NCBI RefSeq assembly: GCF_932526225.1
Contig: NC_064040.1
Location: forward strand, 4,461,681 to 4,525,680
Direction of reading: 5' to 3'
DNA: 64,000 nucleotides
DNA from: Nematostella vectensis
Lineage: Eukaryota; Cnidaria; Anthozoa; Actiniaria; Edwardsiidae
Positions 25,162-36,900 of this stretch are shown one piece after another. The notes under the pieces were generated by a model that made no database searches, was not told the DNA's origin, and saw nothing but the letters and a program-made list of their open reading frames with translations. Made by a program: the position numbers and the translations under genes. Each line of letters opens with the position of its first letter. The first letter of the stretch is position 1.

Positions 25162-27546
25162 ATGTTTGCAACAAGACTATTTCAAAGGTTTGGCAGGCAG
25201 TCATTGAATACTTATCCAGGCTTTAACAAAAGATTCATTTGGTTGGGCTGTATTAACTATGGAAGCAAGAAAACTACCCAAAAGTCCCATGCTTCTAATA
25301 CTTCTAGCAAAACTACAAGCCCCAGTCACAGAACTTTGAAACAGAAGCCAATTGGCGAGCTGTTCTCACTGCATATTGGGAGTAATAACCAAAACAATGT
25401 CTACCCCTTGGATTTGCTATTAGCATTAGCACAGAGCACACGTCGAAGTCTTAAACAGAGCTACCTCCTGTTGAGTGATACAGAGCTTCAAAGAGGATAT
25501 TCAGAATTACTGAGCAAGATAACTGATTCACTGGGGAAAGTTAGTCTGGATGAACTAATGAAATCGCTGCTTGCCATTGCACAAATCTGCCAAAGACAAG
25601 ACGTCTTTTTAGATCTGAATGAGACAAGAATATCTTTACATCCTCAAGAAAGTAAAGAGCTGACAACATGTGCTACGTATTTAACCAAACAAGCAGTGGT
25701 GTTATTCAAAAAGGCCGAGGGGATATTGTTGGATAATCGTTTTGGTGGCATTCCTAACTCTTGGTTGACAACAGTGTTGTGGGCATACACCGTGACAGGG
25801 CAAGGTTCAGATGAATTATTACATGTCATTAAGTCAGAGGTCCTCAATCGCGAACTGGAAACTTTTCATGAATCAGAGCTTGTCCAGGTTTTGGACTCAT
25901 TCTGTATGGCTCCAGCATTTAACTCTGAGGATGTGTTTGGCTATATTCACCAGGAAGTGATGCGTAGAGGGCTTATTGGGTTTAAAACCTGTGAGCTACC
26001 AGTGCTGATGTATTCTTTCGTAAGTCAGGATTCCACAGTATTCTCTCCAGAGTTCTACCAACGTATCAAGATAGACCTTCTCGGTAGAGATGTCCGTGTG
26101 ATAACTCCTGTTGAGCTAAGTAAACTATTTTGGTCTTTTGCACGTGTGAAGAGCAATGTTGATTCAATCGATGTCATCAAGTATCTACAGAAAGAGCTTC
26201 TTCGCAGAGGACTTTCCAAATTTGATGATCGCGGAGTTGCTGTTCTTATGTGGTCACTCATTGAGCTGAATTTCTTTTCTAAAGAACTTTTCAATCTGCT
26301 AAAAAGAGAAATATGTAGAAGAAATCAGCGAACATTTTCATCCCATGATATCTCAATCATTTTTTGGTGTTTTGCCAAGATTAAGAACAGGTTTGACTCA
26401 CGTGTGATATTCGCAATGTTCGATAAGGAACTACACCATCGAGGCTTTGCAGCCTTCTCCCATTCTGAGCTAGCAATGACTTTGTGGTCCTTTGCTGAGC
26501 TGGATCAGGGCACGAGGGCGACACTCACGAAACTCACCACTGAGATACAGAACAGAGACATCAAGGAGTTCAAGCCAGTGCTTATCAGTCAATTAATATG
26601 GGGCTTTGCTAAGGTAAGGAATAGAGTTGATGTAATAGACGCCCTGCGTTTCCTCAGCAGCAAGCTTAGTAAGGAGGTCGCTATTCAGAAGTTCACAATG
26701 AGACAGCTGGCACTGATGCTTTGGTCATTGGCTGTGAGTGATCACATGTCACCACTACTAAAAAGTCTCCAACTGGAAGTTTGCAAGCGATCCAAACAAA
26801 CCATCAACAACGCGACTCTGTGTCAGTTGTTGTTCTCTCTAGCCGAATCCGGAGACCTTGTGGATGGTGTACTCACTAGACATGTATTAGGGGAAGTAAG
26901 TCGGAGGGGATTTCAATCATTCCAGAACTTACAGCTTTCAGCAGCAGCATGGGCAATATCGGAATTGTTGGATTGCGGACATCCCGGATCAGAACTTGTG
27001 CATTTATTAGAAGATGAAATTCAACGGAGAAATATATCGGAATTCAAGCCAGCGGATCTGTGTCGCATCTTCCATGCCCTTGCTAGGTTTAAAGGAATAC
27101 TTCAATCTGGAAGAGCTTTAAAGAAGTTCAGGGATGAAATATTGAAGGCTGGTCTCGACAGATTCTCAATCGGCGAGTTATTAATGATAACTGTTGCACA
27201 AATCAATGTCTATGAGCCAACAGATATGTCCCTGCAGTCCCTCAGAAGCGAAGTGTTGTCCCGAAACCCGCGGGAATTCGCTGCCACGCATCTCTGCATC
27301 ATTGCACAGTATTTTCCTGATCCTGAAGTAAGAAGTTGGTTGGAGAAAGAAGTTATTGGTAGATCTGTTACCGCGTTCACTGCTGACGAGCTCAAGGTGC
27401 TTCTGCAAACATTGGCAAGGGATGAAAAACTCTGTACTAGTCTTAGACAGCAATTGGAGGCGAATGACATGAGGCTCTATGGTTACTCTGACTGTGAACT
27501 AGAGGAGATTGAGGATTTCTTGAAAGGGGAGAAGTTACTCAGTTAA
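25162..27546 (+). CDS. mitochondrial alpha-solenoid repeat protein (RAP/FASTK/OPR-like organelle RNA factor)
   Basis: An intronless 794-codon frame. The N-terminus (MFATRLFQRFGRQ, basic, no acids in the first 50 or so residues) looks like a mitochondrial targeting peptide. From about residue 200 to 740 the protein is a run of helical repeats of about 37-38 residues with the recurring pattern LxxLLWSFA..., then an acidic helix, Arg-Arg-Gly and FxxxEL (for example FWSFARVKS, LWSLIELNF, LWSFAELDQ). Such repeats occur in organelle RNA-binding families (RAP, FASTK, octotricopeptide); I see no clear C-terminal RAP domain. Role in mitochondrial RNA processing is inferred from architecture only. The upstream in-frame TAG at 25151-25153 supports this start. 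The leader probably begins near 23019. Confidence 0.8.
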   Translation: MFATRLFQRFGRQSLNTYPGFNKRFIWLGCINYGSKKTTQKSHASNTSSKTTSPSHRTLKQKPIGELFSLHIGSNNQNNVYPLDLLLALAQSTRRSLKQSYLLLSDTELQRGYSELLSKITDSLGKVSLDELMKSLLAIAQICQRQDVFLDLNETRISLHPQESKELTTCATYLTKQAVVLFKKAEGILLDNRFGGIPNSWLTTVLWAYTVTGQGSDELLHVIKSEVLNRELETFHESELVQVLDSFCMAPAFNSEDVFGYIHQEVMRRGLIGFKTCELPVLMYSFVSQDSTVFSPEFYQRIKIDLLGRDVRVITPVELSKLFWSFARVKSNVDSIDVIKYLQKELLRRGLSKFDDRGVAVLMWSLIELNFFSKELFNLLKREICRRNQRTFSSHDISIIFWCFAKIKNRFDSRVIFAMFDKELHHRGFAAFSHSELAMTLWSFAELDQGTRATLTKLTTEIQNRDIKEFKPVLISQLIWGFAKVRNRVDVIDALRFLSSKLSKEVAIQKFTMRQLALMLWSLAVSDHMSPLLKSLQLEVCKRSKQTINNATLCQLLFSLAESGDLVDGVLTRHVLGEVSRRGFQSFQNLQLSAAAWAISELLDCGHPGSELVHLLEDEIQRRNISEFKPADLCRIFHALARFKGILQSGRALKKFRDEILKAGLDRFSIGELLMITVAQINVYEPTDMSLQSLRSEVLSRNPREFAATHLCIIAQYFPDPEVRSWLEKEVIGRSVTAFTADELKVLLQTLARDEKLCTSLRQQLEANDMRLYGYSDCELEEIEDFLKGEKLLS

Positions 27547-28954
27547 CATTGAAAACCATTCCTGTTCAACATGAATTAAATAAGAGATGTTTCGTGCACT
27601 GCACTGTGGGAGCAAAGATGAACGGTTTGAGTATCAGGGCAGTCGATAGATAAGAGGATTAGTTCCTTCCTCTAGGATAGGGGAAACTAGGTGTGTCTAG
27701 CATTTCCATCCCCTAGGATAGGGGAAACTAGGTGTGTCTAGCATTCCCATCCGGATAAAAGACTAGAAGAATTTGTTACATAACTGCTTCCGTCTCCATC
27801 TATCCGAACCATTGGACTGGAAAAGCTTTAAAAAATATAATAATGAAAAGGAATATTAGGGAGGAAGCATGGGGGGAGATCATGAAGCAAAGTACGATGA
27901 ATTTTTGTCGCACTCTTTCAAAGAGAAGAGGTTGGGGTGGCACATATGTATTGGACTGATGTAGATGAAGGCGTGAAGCTCGTGGATATCTAATGATGGA
28001 CTATCCGGCAAGGAAAAAGGTACGAATTAGATCTGCTTTTACCACATCAAATTCTGTTCCAATAAATTTGAGTGATAATTTAAGGGCGGGCGCCTTCTTG
28101 AACGAGAAGAATAAACTACAATGTTGTTCCATCGAGATGCTTTTGATTCGTATATTTTGGCGTTTTTAAGATTACATGAAATGATATATTTTGAACTAAA
28201 ATAAGCATGACTGGTACGGTCACTTCTGTTAGGAGCATCACGATCACATGCGGCTCAGCATGCGCTGGAAAGTTTTAGATTTGATTTATTATTGATATTA
28301 CACTAATGGCCTTGGGGTTTATTTGATAGATTTGCGTTTCAAGCTTTGTCTTTCAAGCGTGGCAAAGCGTGCCGTATGAATGCATTTAAGCGTGTCTTTT
28401 GAGCGTGTCCTATGAGATTATCTGAGCATGTCGTTTGAATGATCGTTAGCGTGTTTTTTTAAAGCTAACTAAGCGTGTTTTTTAGCTTATCTTAGCGTTT
28501 CTCTTGAGCACATTCAAGTATGTCTTTTGAGTGTGTCTCATGATCAATTTGTGACGCAACAGTCCCCTGCAAAGTATGGTTTATTCCTAGAATGATGACT
28601 GCGCGGGCCTGCCGCGTAGCATAGATTTTCTATCTTGACTTCAACACCCCTCCCCCCAATAACTCCATTATAAACTATGGCTAGAATTATTGAGAGCCTC
28701 TGCTAGCCACCATTTTGTCATCCTAGCAAAGTACTGAGAGAAAGTGTCCGGCTGATTTGGAGGAACTGTTGCGTTATTTTTACTGAATTCTGTGAGTAAA
28801 GTGGCCACTTTGAGATAATTTTTTTAGAATTTGGCTTCCACTATTGATGGAAACAATACGGTTTTGCTGGAAAAGGCTCTTTAAGATTCTTAGAGTTTCA
28901 ATTCCGTCACGTTTATTTCTAGCTACAACTCCCTTTATCGAATTTAAACTATCC
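27547..28954. other. intergenic between convergent genes
   Basis: Contains the 3' flank of the repeat-protein gene, a 43-bp duplication at 27669-27753, and from 28340 to 28540 a loose series of AGCGTGTC(T/C)TTTGAGCG-like motifs. No exon recognised. Confidence 0.4.
27669..27753. repeat. 43-bp tandem duplication
   Basis: Two nearly identical copies containing CTAGGATAGGGGAAACTAGG and GTGTGTCTAGCATT, in the 3' flank of the 25162 gene. Confidence 0.9.
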
Positions 28955-29977
28955 CTAGATCGATGACCTTCCGGGTCTCGCGCGTAACATGGAGTTTCTG
29001 TTCGAGTCCTTGCGCGTGAGACTGAGCGTACGCGTCTTAAGCATGGCACGTGACTCTCGGCGCAGTAGACTCGTGAACGTCTTTTTGAACCCCGGGATCT
29101 TCAGCGAATATATAATGGGGTTAATGGCCGAGTTTGAGTAGTGGAGGAGTTTCGTGAATTGGACAAGCTCGTAGGGTACACCTTTGCCTCTTTTGGGGTC
29201 GTAATAGAACAACACGTTCACCGTAAAGAATGGAAGCCACGTGATTATAAACACTACGATGACTATAAGTACAGTAAACGCGATCATGACCTCTCGATCC
29301 TGCCGCCTGCGCTTCCTCCGGTAGAAACCATAAGTCCCTCTTGTCTTGGCTTTCTTCCAAATCCCCACATACGCCGCGCAGATCACAATGAATGAGACCC
29401 CGTAACACATCCAGATCATCGAGAAGAATGCACGTCTAAGATGCATGCTCTTTTCCGTAATGCCTATCGCTTGGGTTATCGATAACGCCCCAGAAAAGAA
29501 CCAAAAGAAGATCACAGACAGAATATACACCCACTTTGATGAGTTCCTATGGCTCACAGGGTATAAGATTGCATAGCAGCGTTCGAGAGAGATGAGAACA
29601 AGTTGGAAGATGGACGCGAATCCGGAGAAGATATCTGCAGCGTCGTAAATGCGCCTGAGTATGAGCGGAATATCGAGACTTCGCGTGTAATACCAGAACG
29701 TACATATGAACAAGGGTACCGCAAGAACCCCTACTATGAAGTCCGCGGCCGCCAGACCGATCACGAAAAAGTTCGTCCTCGTGTGAAGCTTGAGGTTCCG
29801 CACGAAAGCCACGATGACCATGCTGTTGCCAAACGCCGCCATTACTGCAATAGTACCGTATGCTGTACTCCACGCCAGGATAGGGAAAGTCGACATGACC
29901 GTCGTGTTGAGATGGTGGCCGTGGCTCGTGTTGGGGTGGAACAGGGCAGCATGACTCACATTACTGGTGATGTTCAT
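28955..29977 (-). CDS. orphan class A (rhodopsin-family) G-protein-coupled receptor
   Basis: A single coding exon of 340 residues. The extracellular N-terminus has N-glycosylation sites (NIT, NVS, NTS, NTT). Seven hydrophobic segments are visible. Class A landmarks: FGNSM in TM1 (Asn 51), LAAADF in TM2 (Asp 79), ERC at 132-134 in place of DRY, ITWLPFF in TM6 (Trp 247, Pro 249) and NPIIY at 286-290 in TM7. The third loop is short and very basic (YRRKRRRQDR). No Cys sits near the top of TM3 or in loop 2, so the usual disulfide seems absent. The closest feel is the amine/melanocortin/adenosine cluster of cnidarian orphan receptors; the ligand is unknown. An acceptor-like TTTCCTTTCAG ends 5 nt before the ATG, so a 5' UTR intron is likely. 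Confidence 0.9.
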   Translation of the reverse strand: MNITSNVSHAALFHPNTSHGHHLNTTVMSTFPILAWSTAYGTIAVMAAFGNSMVIVAFVRNLKLHTRTNFFVIGLAAADFIVGVLAVPLFICTFWYYTRSLDIPLILRRIYDAADIFSGFASIFQLVLISLERCYAILYPVSHRNSSKWVYILSVIFFWFFSGALSITQAIGITEKSMHLRRAFFSMIWMCYGVSFIVICAAYVGIWKKAKTRGTYGFYRRKRRRQDREVMIAFTVLIVIVVFIITWLPFFTVNVLFYYDPKRGKGVPYELVQFTKLLHYSNSAINPIIYSLKIPGFKKTFTSLLRRESRAMLKTRTLSLTRKDSNRNSMLRARPGRSSI

Positions 29978-30400
29978 TGTGACTGAAAGGAAAGGTAAAA
30001 GTAGGGAATGTGATAAGCAGATAAACGAAAACTCAGAATGAAGAAAGGCTATATAAAAGACGTTTCAGAACCACGAGAAAATAGCTCTAGTGGAAATGTG
30101 TCGCCTAAAGCTCCAACCCCCTCCCCTGAAGCATGACGGTAATGAAATAAAGCTGTCCTTTAGTATACCGTCTAGATCTCATTGACCGAGTGCGTGGGCC
30201 GAGATTCCAAGAATTTTTCGCTCTTCGGCCGCAAAATGATGGAAAATTTCGAGGGAACATCAGTTCCCGTATGTCGCAAACAAATGAGGGCAATAAAATG
30301 TTTATTATACTGAGTTCTGAGTATAATAAATATGCTGCATTGTAAATATGCTTATTGCATGGAATAGGTGTGTTAATTGTTGGATGGGAAATGAAACCGT
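29978..30400. other. GPCR 5' flank
   Basis: No coding exon recognised. The likely 5' UTR intron of the receptor gene starts here in the upstream direction. Confidence 0.4.
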
Positions 30401-30580
30401 ATACAGTCGTTTGACAAAAGGTTGTCATCAACCGGCTTTGCGACTACGCGACAAGCTCGCATGTAAGCATGGGTAAAAACCACTAAGTCCCGTCTAAGTA
30501 GTTTTTACCCATGCTTACATGCGAGCTTGTCGCGCAGTCGCGAAGCCGGTCGATGACAACCTTTTGTCAAACGACTGTAT
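30401..30580. other. long inverted repeat (hairpin with arms of about 85 bp)
   Basis: The left arm begins ATACAGTCGTTTGACAAAAG and the right arm ends CTTTTGTCAAACGACTGTAT. Arms of about 85 bp match almost throughout, with a 7-10 bp centre near 30487-30495. No flanking target duplication is obvious. Confidence 0.9.
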
Positions 30581-32990
30581 AACGCTCACACCTCCAAAAT
30601 CGATAAAAAGAATGCTAATTTAATTGAACAGTTTTGATCTATGTGACCGCGCGGAACACTGGGAGCATGTGTAGGATTTTGTACCATCTGTTTTCTATGA
30701 ATTGTTCAATTGAATCCTGGAATAACCCAACGGTAAATATTGCCCTTTCGGATTTGGCACGTAGCGATTTTTAACACAAAACCGCGACTGAAATCGGAAA
30801 TCAATGGATATTAGAATTGAAACAAGTAATATATACACAGTCCCTACGTTGGCTTTTACGATAGATAGCTGGAATAGTAAAGAACAGCTAGGGGACTGAC
30901 TTATAAAGAAATGAAAAGAAAACACCGGTACGCTTTGAACTGCAACAATTATAATTTATGAAGGCACAACAATTCACCGAAATACCCGATCAATAAGCCC
31001 AGATGAAATGGCTCGCTCGGTATGAGAAGAATAAATTGGCCTTTTAACTAGACGCGAGAAATAAAGCTGTCGACAACTCGTCGACGTAGGCCTGTCTTAC
31101 ATGCCTCTTTTTATTGGACTTGCAAAGTAGATTCGGTGAAAAAGATACAGACAGCGTATATATTATTTTTAGGGTTGTTTTGAGAGAAGATGTTTATTAC
31201 TTTTAAAGCCGGTATTTTCATTTTAAACTGGATTTCTTATGATTATGTATTTGAGAATTTCCACAATGGTTCAATTTGGGCCATAATTGACCAACTCAGT
31301 TAATGTTTCAGATACTTTGAATCTGATTAATTCTAGGTAAAAGCTTATCTCAAAGTTTTACTCGAATGGGTTCTTGATTTAATTACTGTTCATTTTCCCT
31401 CCTGTGTTTTATTCTAAAGGGTGAGGTAATAAAAACTATTATTTTCATGCACTCGCATCACGTTAACAGTTTAGAAAATAACCATTTCTGCGAAAATGAG
31501 TATTGGGCTTGGGAATTGCTTTGTTTATCCGGTTCATTTTCTTTTCGACGCGAGTGATCAAATCAGATTTCTATCAAATTCACCCGAGAAAAACACAGTA
31601 CAATCGCACGCCCACTCAACTTGCTTGGAGCCAAAAACCCACAAAACTCACGAATACATTCTTGAGATGATTGATTTCTGCATTGAAAAGGGCTTCTAAA
31701 CTTCTAGATATAGTAAAGTTTTTATCTTAAAAACATCACTTAAGTGACAAGGATGAGGATGAAATTCGCCCAGAACAGGATGTTGAAGCTGTTGATCATG
31801 ACATGGAGATGTTCTTCAGTTTACAATACGCACAACAGCCCTTCAAGTATGAAAATGTCTCGCTCGAACGCGGGATCCACATCAATAAAATGCCCAATTT
31901 ACTCTACTCGCCCGAGGGCTTTTAATATAATTCCCAAGCTTTGACTTGAATGAGAAAACAGAACTCCCCATTCAGCTATTCAGAATTTTACAAGAATCTT
32001 AGTGTATTGAACGTACTTGAACACTCTTAACGGGAATCATTACATTTGAAAATAATTCGTGCAAAGCACCAGGGAAAAAAAGGTTTTTTCTTATCGCTTA
32101 AAGAGGCTTAAGGTTGAAAAAAAGAATGGCTTTAGATACAGTTTCAGATGGACAACACTGAATCACAAAAAAAAAGAAATACTCGCTTGTATTTAGAAGT
32201 ACCGGACGAAGTGATTTTTGGGAAATATTTGAAAGGTAGCACGCTTTTGCCAATATATCAAAGAAGGCTACTGACTCGCTTTTAGTGTAAATTGGTCTAT
32301 CTGCGTCCATACCTTCTAAATTAACTATTTCAAAGCGGCCCGAGAGAATAAGAAACTTTTTTATTCAGTTCTTGGTACCACTGGAGTATTATAAAATAAA
32401 ATTCAGCACAAGATATCATTATCAACGTACCTCAGACGTACCTTACCTTACCTCCTTTGATTATCGTGCTAAAGAACTACAACTGTGTTTCTGTGTTGAA
32501 GCCTAAAATCCTTCCCCATGATGTTTGTGTCAAATAGCTCAAGAAATTCGGTCACTGGCAGCTGGTGTATGTTTATTTTGCCTAATGAAATTCCAAAATG
32601 CAGAAAACAATCAACTTAAGGTTTCAAATTGATAACAAAGTACTATGGAGAATAAAATACGCGTGCTTGCTCTACATCAGGCATCACCGTTACAACAGCA
32701 GCAGAAGTAGCGATGAAACAGACTTTTAATCGAATTCGCTAATGCATCATTTGAACAAAAATAACGCGGGATAATAGAATTGTCAGTTTTGTCTTCATTT
32801 TCACGACGGCTTACGCTTCCATCGTTTATGTTTTGTTTTTCTTTTTCATTTGCCCTAATTAGCCTACAAAGCAAATCATTATTTCTATATAGCTTTTGCT
32901 TGCGAATCAGTGCATTATCGCCATACAGGGATTTTAGATTATCTTCTGATTATGCTGTTTCATCAGCACTGTACGGGACGACAGGAAGTG
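30581..32990. other. gene-poor intergenic sequence
   Basis: Short open frames only (for example 31496-31699), none with recognisable motifs or splice context. Could hold upstream exons or control elements of the GPCR. Confidence 0.35.
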
Positions 32991-32991
32991 A

Positions 32992-33014
32992 GGGGGGGGG
33001 GGGGGGGGGGGGGG
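32992..33014 (+). repeat. poly-G tract
   Basis: More than 20 consecutive G bases, directly before the purine-rich 117-bp array. Confidence 0.9.
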
Positions 33015-33156
33015 AGCCAGAGAGTTAGGGAGGAGGGCAAAGAAGTTGTGGGGGAGAAGGGTAGGGAAGTCTAGGGGGGGGACAGAGGGGCAGAAAGTGA
33101 GGGAGACGAGAAAAAGTCAGGATGAGAGAGCAGTGAGAGGAGGGGCAGAGAAGTGA

Positions 33157-33981
33157 GGGGAGACGACAGATGTGAGGAGGGCGACAGAACGCCTGGGAGG
33201 AAGGCAAAGAAGTGAAGTGGGGCAAAGACGTAAGGGGACGGATTATGTCAGGGGGGGCACGACAACGGTGAGGGGAGACGACAGATGTGAGGAGGGCGAC
33301 AGAACGCCTGGGAGGAAGGCAAAGAAGTGAAGTGGGGCAAAGACGTAAGGGGACGGATTATGTCAGGGGGGGGGCACGACAACGGTGAGGGGAGACGACA
33401 AATGTGAGGAGGGCGACAGAACGCCTAGGAGGAAGGCAAAGAAGTAGAGTGGGGCAAAGACGTAAGGGGACGGAGTATGTCAGGGGGGGGGGGCACGACA
33501 ACGGTGAGGGGAGACGACAGATGTGAGGAGGGCGACAGAACGCCTGAGAGGAAGGCAAAGAAGTGAAGTGGGGCAAAGACGTAAGGGGACGGAGTATGTC
33601 AGGGGGGGGGGCACGACAACGGTGAGGGGAGACGACAGATGTGAGGAGGGCGACAGAACGCCTGGGAGGAAGGCAAAGAAGTGAAGTGGGGCAAAGACGT
33701 AAGGGGACGGATTATGTCAGGGGGGCACGACAACGGTGAGGGGAGACGACAGATGTGAGGAGGGCGACAGAACGCCTGGGAGGAAGGCAAAGAAGTGAAG
33801 TGGGGCAAAGACGTAAGGGGACGGATTATGTCAGGGGGGCACGACAACGGTGAGGGGAGACGACAGATGTGAGGAGGGCGACAGAACGCCTGGGAGGAAG
33901 GCAAAGAAGTGAAGTGGGGCAAAGACGTAAGGGGACGGATTATGTCAGGGGGGCACGACAACGGTGAGGGGAGACGACAGA
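33157..33981. repeat. about 117-bp purine-rich tandem array
   Basis: About seven units starting GAGGGGAGACGACAGATGTG and including GGAAGGCAAAGAAGTG, GGGCAAAGACGTAAG and a variable G run before CACGACAACGGTGAGG. The plus strand is strongly purine-rich. Minus-strand open frames (repeats of LPHFTSLPSSQAF) follow from unit length and are not taken as genes. Confidence 0.95.
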
Positions 33982-33985
33982 AAAG

Positions 33986-36900
33986 TGAGGGAGGTGGTCA
34001 GAACAGGGCTCGTATGGAACAAAGATTCCAATAAATTATCTGTATCAAGCAAAAAAGAAATCTACTGTCAACAAGCACGTTTGCTCTCGCTTCTTAAAAA
34101 CTGGTTAAAACAAGTAAATTAATCGCAAAACTCCAACCAACCAGCACCTCCCGCGGCATTCAATGACGCGTCCGTCACTATTCGTACAGAAGGGTTTCCA
34201 AAATCGAATGAAAAATAACAACGCCTTGAAAAGGGGGCGTTTTTTCCTTTGATTAAGTGTTCTTTAAAGCAAAACATGACAAAAAGTAGTTATCGAATTA
34301 AAAAAAAAATTACGTGCTGCAAACTTGTGTTATAGAAATAATTGATTTACAGCCAAGCTGGTGACAAGAATGCCCCAAGAAACAACGAACTTTTGAGATA
34401 ACGAGAAAGGTAGCCCTTCGCAAAACAACTGATTGGCATCTTGCTATGATTGACTTTTGCTGTAGCAAGAACAATAACGATATTGTACTCTTTAATGAGC
34501 CCCTCTAGGCATAAGCTCCCCTTCGTCTTTACTTCTTTTGATCTCTCCGCTTTAGACTCCTTCTCTTCCGAGAGACACAAGGGAAGCAATGAAGAGAAAG
34601 TGTGCCATAAAGTTTATCACACCCTTTAAAGAGGTCTGTCATTCTTCAATACGTCTAAAAATTACGGTACGCAAACAGATAGAGAAAACAAAATGGTTAT
34701 GGAGGAAATAATAGTGTTCAAAATAACCTTATATATTGTTGCTATCGCTTATTTATACGCACCACAATTCAAGAACATCAATAAGAACATTCGTATTACA
34801 ACGCTCCATCACATTGAATAAACAAATTGAGTTAGGGGTCGACCATTTATCTTTTGAGGAAAATGGCCTTTCCGCCACTAGTCATCGGTTCCTTCGGGAC
34901 CAGCCTCTCTCGACCTGCTCACAAGAGCTTTTGTTCGATATCAAAAGTATGTTGTGTTATGGTTGTCCTCTGCCTAAATGGTCTCAGGGAGACTTGGCGA
35001 GCATGGGTAAATGCCTGTGCCAGTAAAAAACGAGGGCTCCTGGAGTTTACTCGAAGAGGCTGTGACGAAAGACGAATAGGGGAGATTGTTGCCGGAAAAT
35101 AGGAATGGGGGATGGTGTTTTTCTCAGTTAGATAGCAGCATTTGCCTAACAACAAAAGATAATAAAGGAGAGTGCAAAAGGCAAGCGGTAGGTGCCTGGG
35201 GTTGCGCCACTTAGGCTACACTTGCGGATGATCAAAACAGCCATCCGATTTCACATAGCATTTGAAATATTCCCAGAAGGGGGAGGGAGTAGCGGTTTTA
35301 GGTAACGAAGTAGTACTTCCTGTCGCCATCAGTAGGGTTAGGGTAGGGGTCAGTATCTAGTACACACTATATTGATGGCTAATGAAGTACCGACACCCGA
35401 TAACACGTGCCATATGCTATTAAAGCACGAAATCATTTTCAAAACACAACAAGCATTAGCTATGAACATGGAAAATGGGATGATGTTTTGATAAGAAATT
35501 CCCATTTGAATCCATTAAAGACATTTATCAAAACTTATAGTAATTCAGCATTTCCTATTCTGTTTCTCTATGGAAAACTATTTATGTGTGCTTGTAGCTT
35601 ATTTTTATTGTTGCTTGTGATTAAAATGACATCTTTTTCTGTTCTTTTATTCCCAATTTCGCCAAGTGTTCTTGCACTACTATTATGACTATTTCGTTTC
35701 GTAGGTCTTTGTGATTTCTTCTAGAACATCGCGTCTTACAAAACGAGTCCCGAACATCCCCCGCAAACCCCGCATATGCAGGTATGTTTAGAGTTTACAA
35801 TCGGGAATACTTATATCAGTTGTACCTTTTTTCAGTGAAAGTATTATTGGATGACATGTTTATAGTATGCGGTTGTGTTTTATGGTTATTGTCTTTATCA
35901 GAGCTTTCTCTATTAAGTGCTACAGGGCATTAATAACCTCAATTAAAAAGCAGGTCAAAAAGCTCGTGAAATCGTTCCACAAGGCGATCTCTTCTAGTAC
36001 TCTAATTTTTGTTTTTTCGCATAAAATCTAGCTTAGAGTTTGTGGTAAAAATAGCAATCATGAACCACACGCGACGCGAGAAAACACGAGACATTTGGAT
36101 TAGAAAAGCTTAACAATGTTATGAATCTACTGGCACTAAGAGAAACACAAACACCACTTCGCACCATATGGACACGACAAGTTAAAATGGCTGATAATAT
36201 CATCGCCATCTAAAGCGAGAAAAACGTGTTATTTTTTAGGATAAAAGTCATTGCCTGGTTTTTCTTAATATATATTTTATCATTGACGAAAAATTCTTAG
36301 CCGGAAGCTAAAAAAAGCCTGGATGTATTAAAGCAATGTCGCGGCGTTCAAACAGTCAAAGACTTTGACTCCGTTGTCGGTAAAGTTGCTCTATTCAGTA
36401 GTGTTACTGCATTGAGTATCACGTTAATAGTAACAAGAAAACACAACTTGGTACTTACGAATATGCGAAGTTGGGAGCAATATCAAGCGTCATTTGTCCA
36501 TATACGATATTCTACAGACGTGTACTCGTTCATGACGTAAAGCACTACGCAAAACGCATCCGCATTAACCGTCTAACACTGCAATGAAATCTTTTCAATC
36601 AAGACGCGAAAACTGGTAGAGCCAATCAGATATCTTGTTGGGTATTACTGGAGAAGCCATTAGAACATACAATTACACTTCAGTACGACATGACACGACG
36701 TTGGCTTCTGCTTGTTTTGACCAAGATATCAGCGACACATAAGCTTCGGCGTGTTTTGCCACTTAAAGCGCGCGCCACACAGATTCACAATTACAATACC
36801 GGCATTAGCTACGCAGGAAAACAGAAAAGTCAGGTGAAAGAACTACTCTTCTCATCACAGGGAGTCTTGAATTCCGTCCTTATTAAGTTACGCCTAAAGG

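Noticed and set aside
33025-33961. Proline/serine-rich minus-strand frames in the 117-bp array
   Set aside because: Follow unit length; no start context, signal peptide or splice support.
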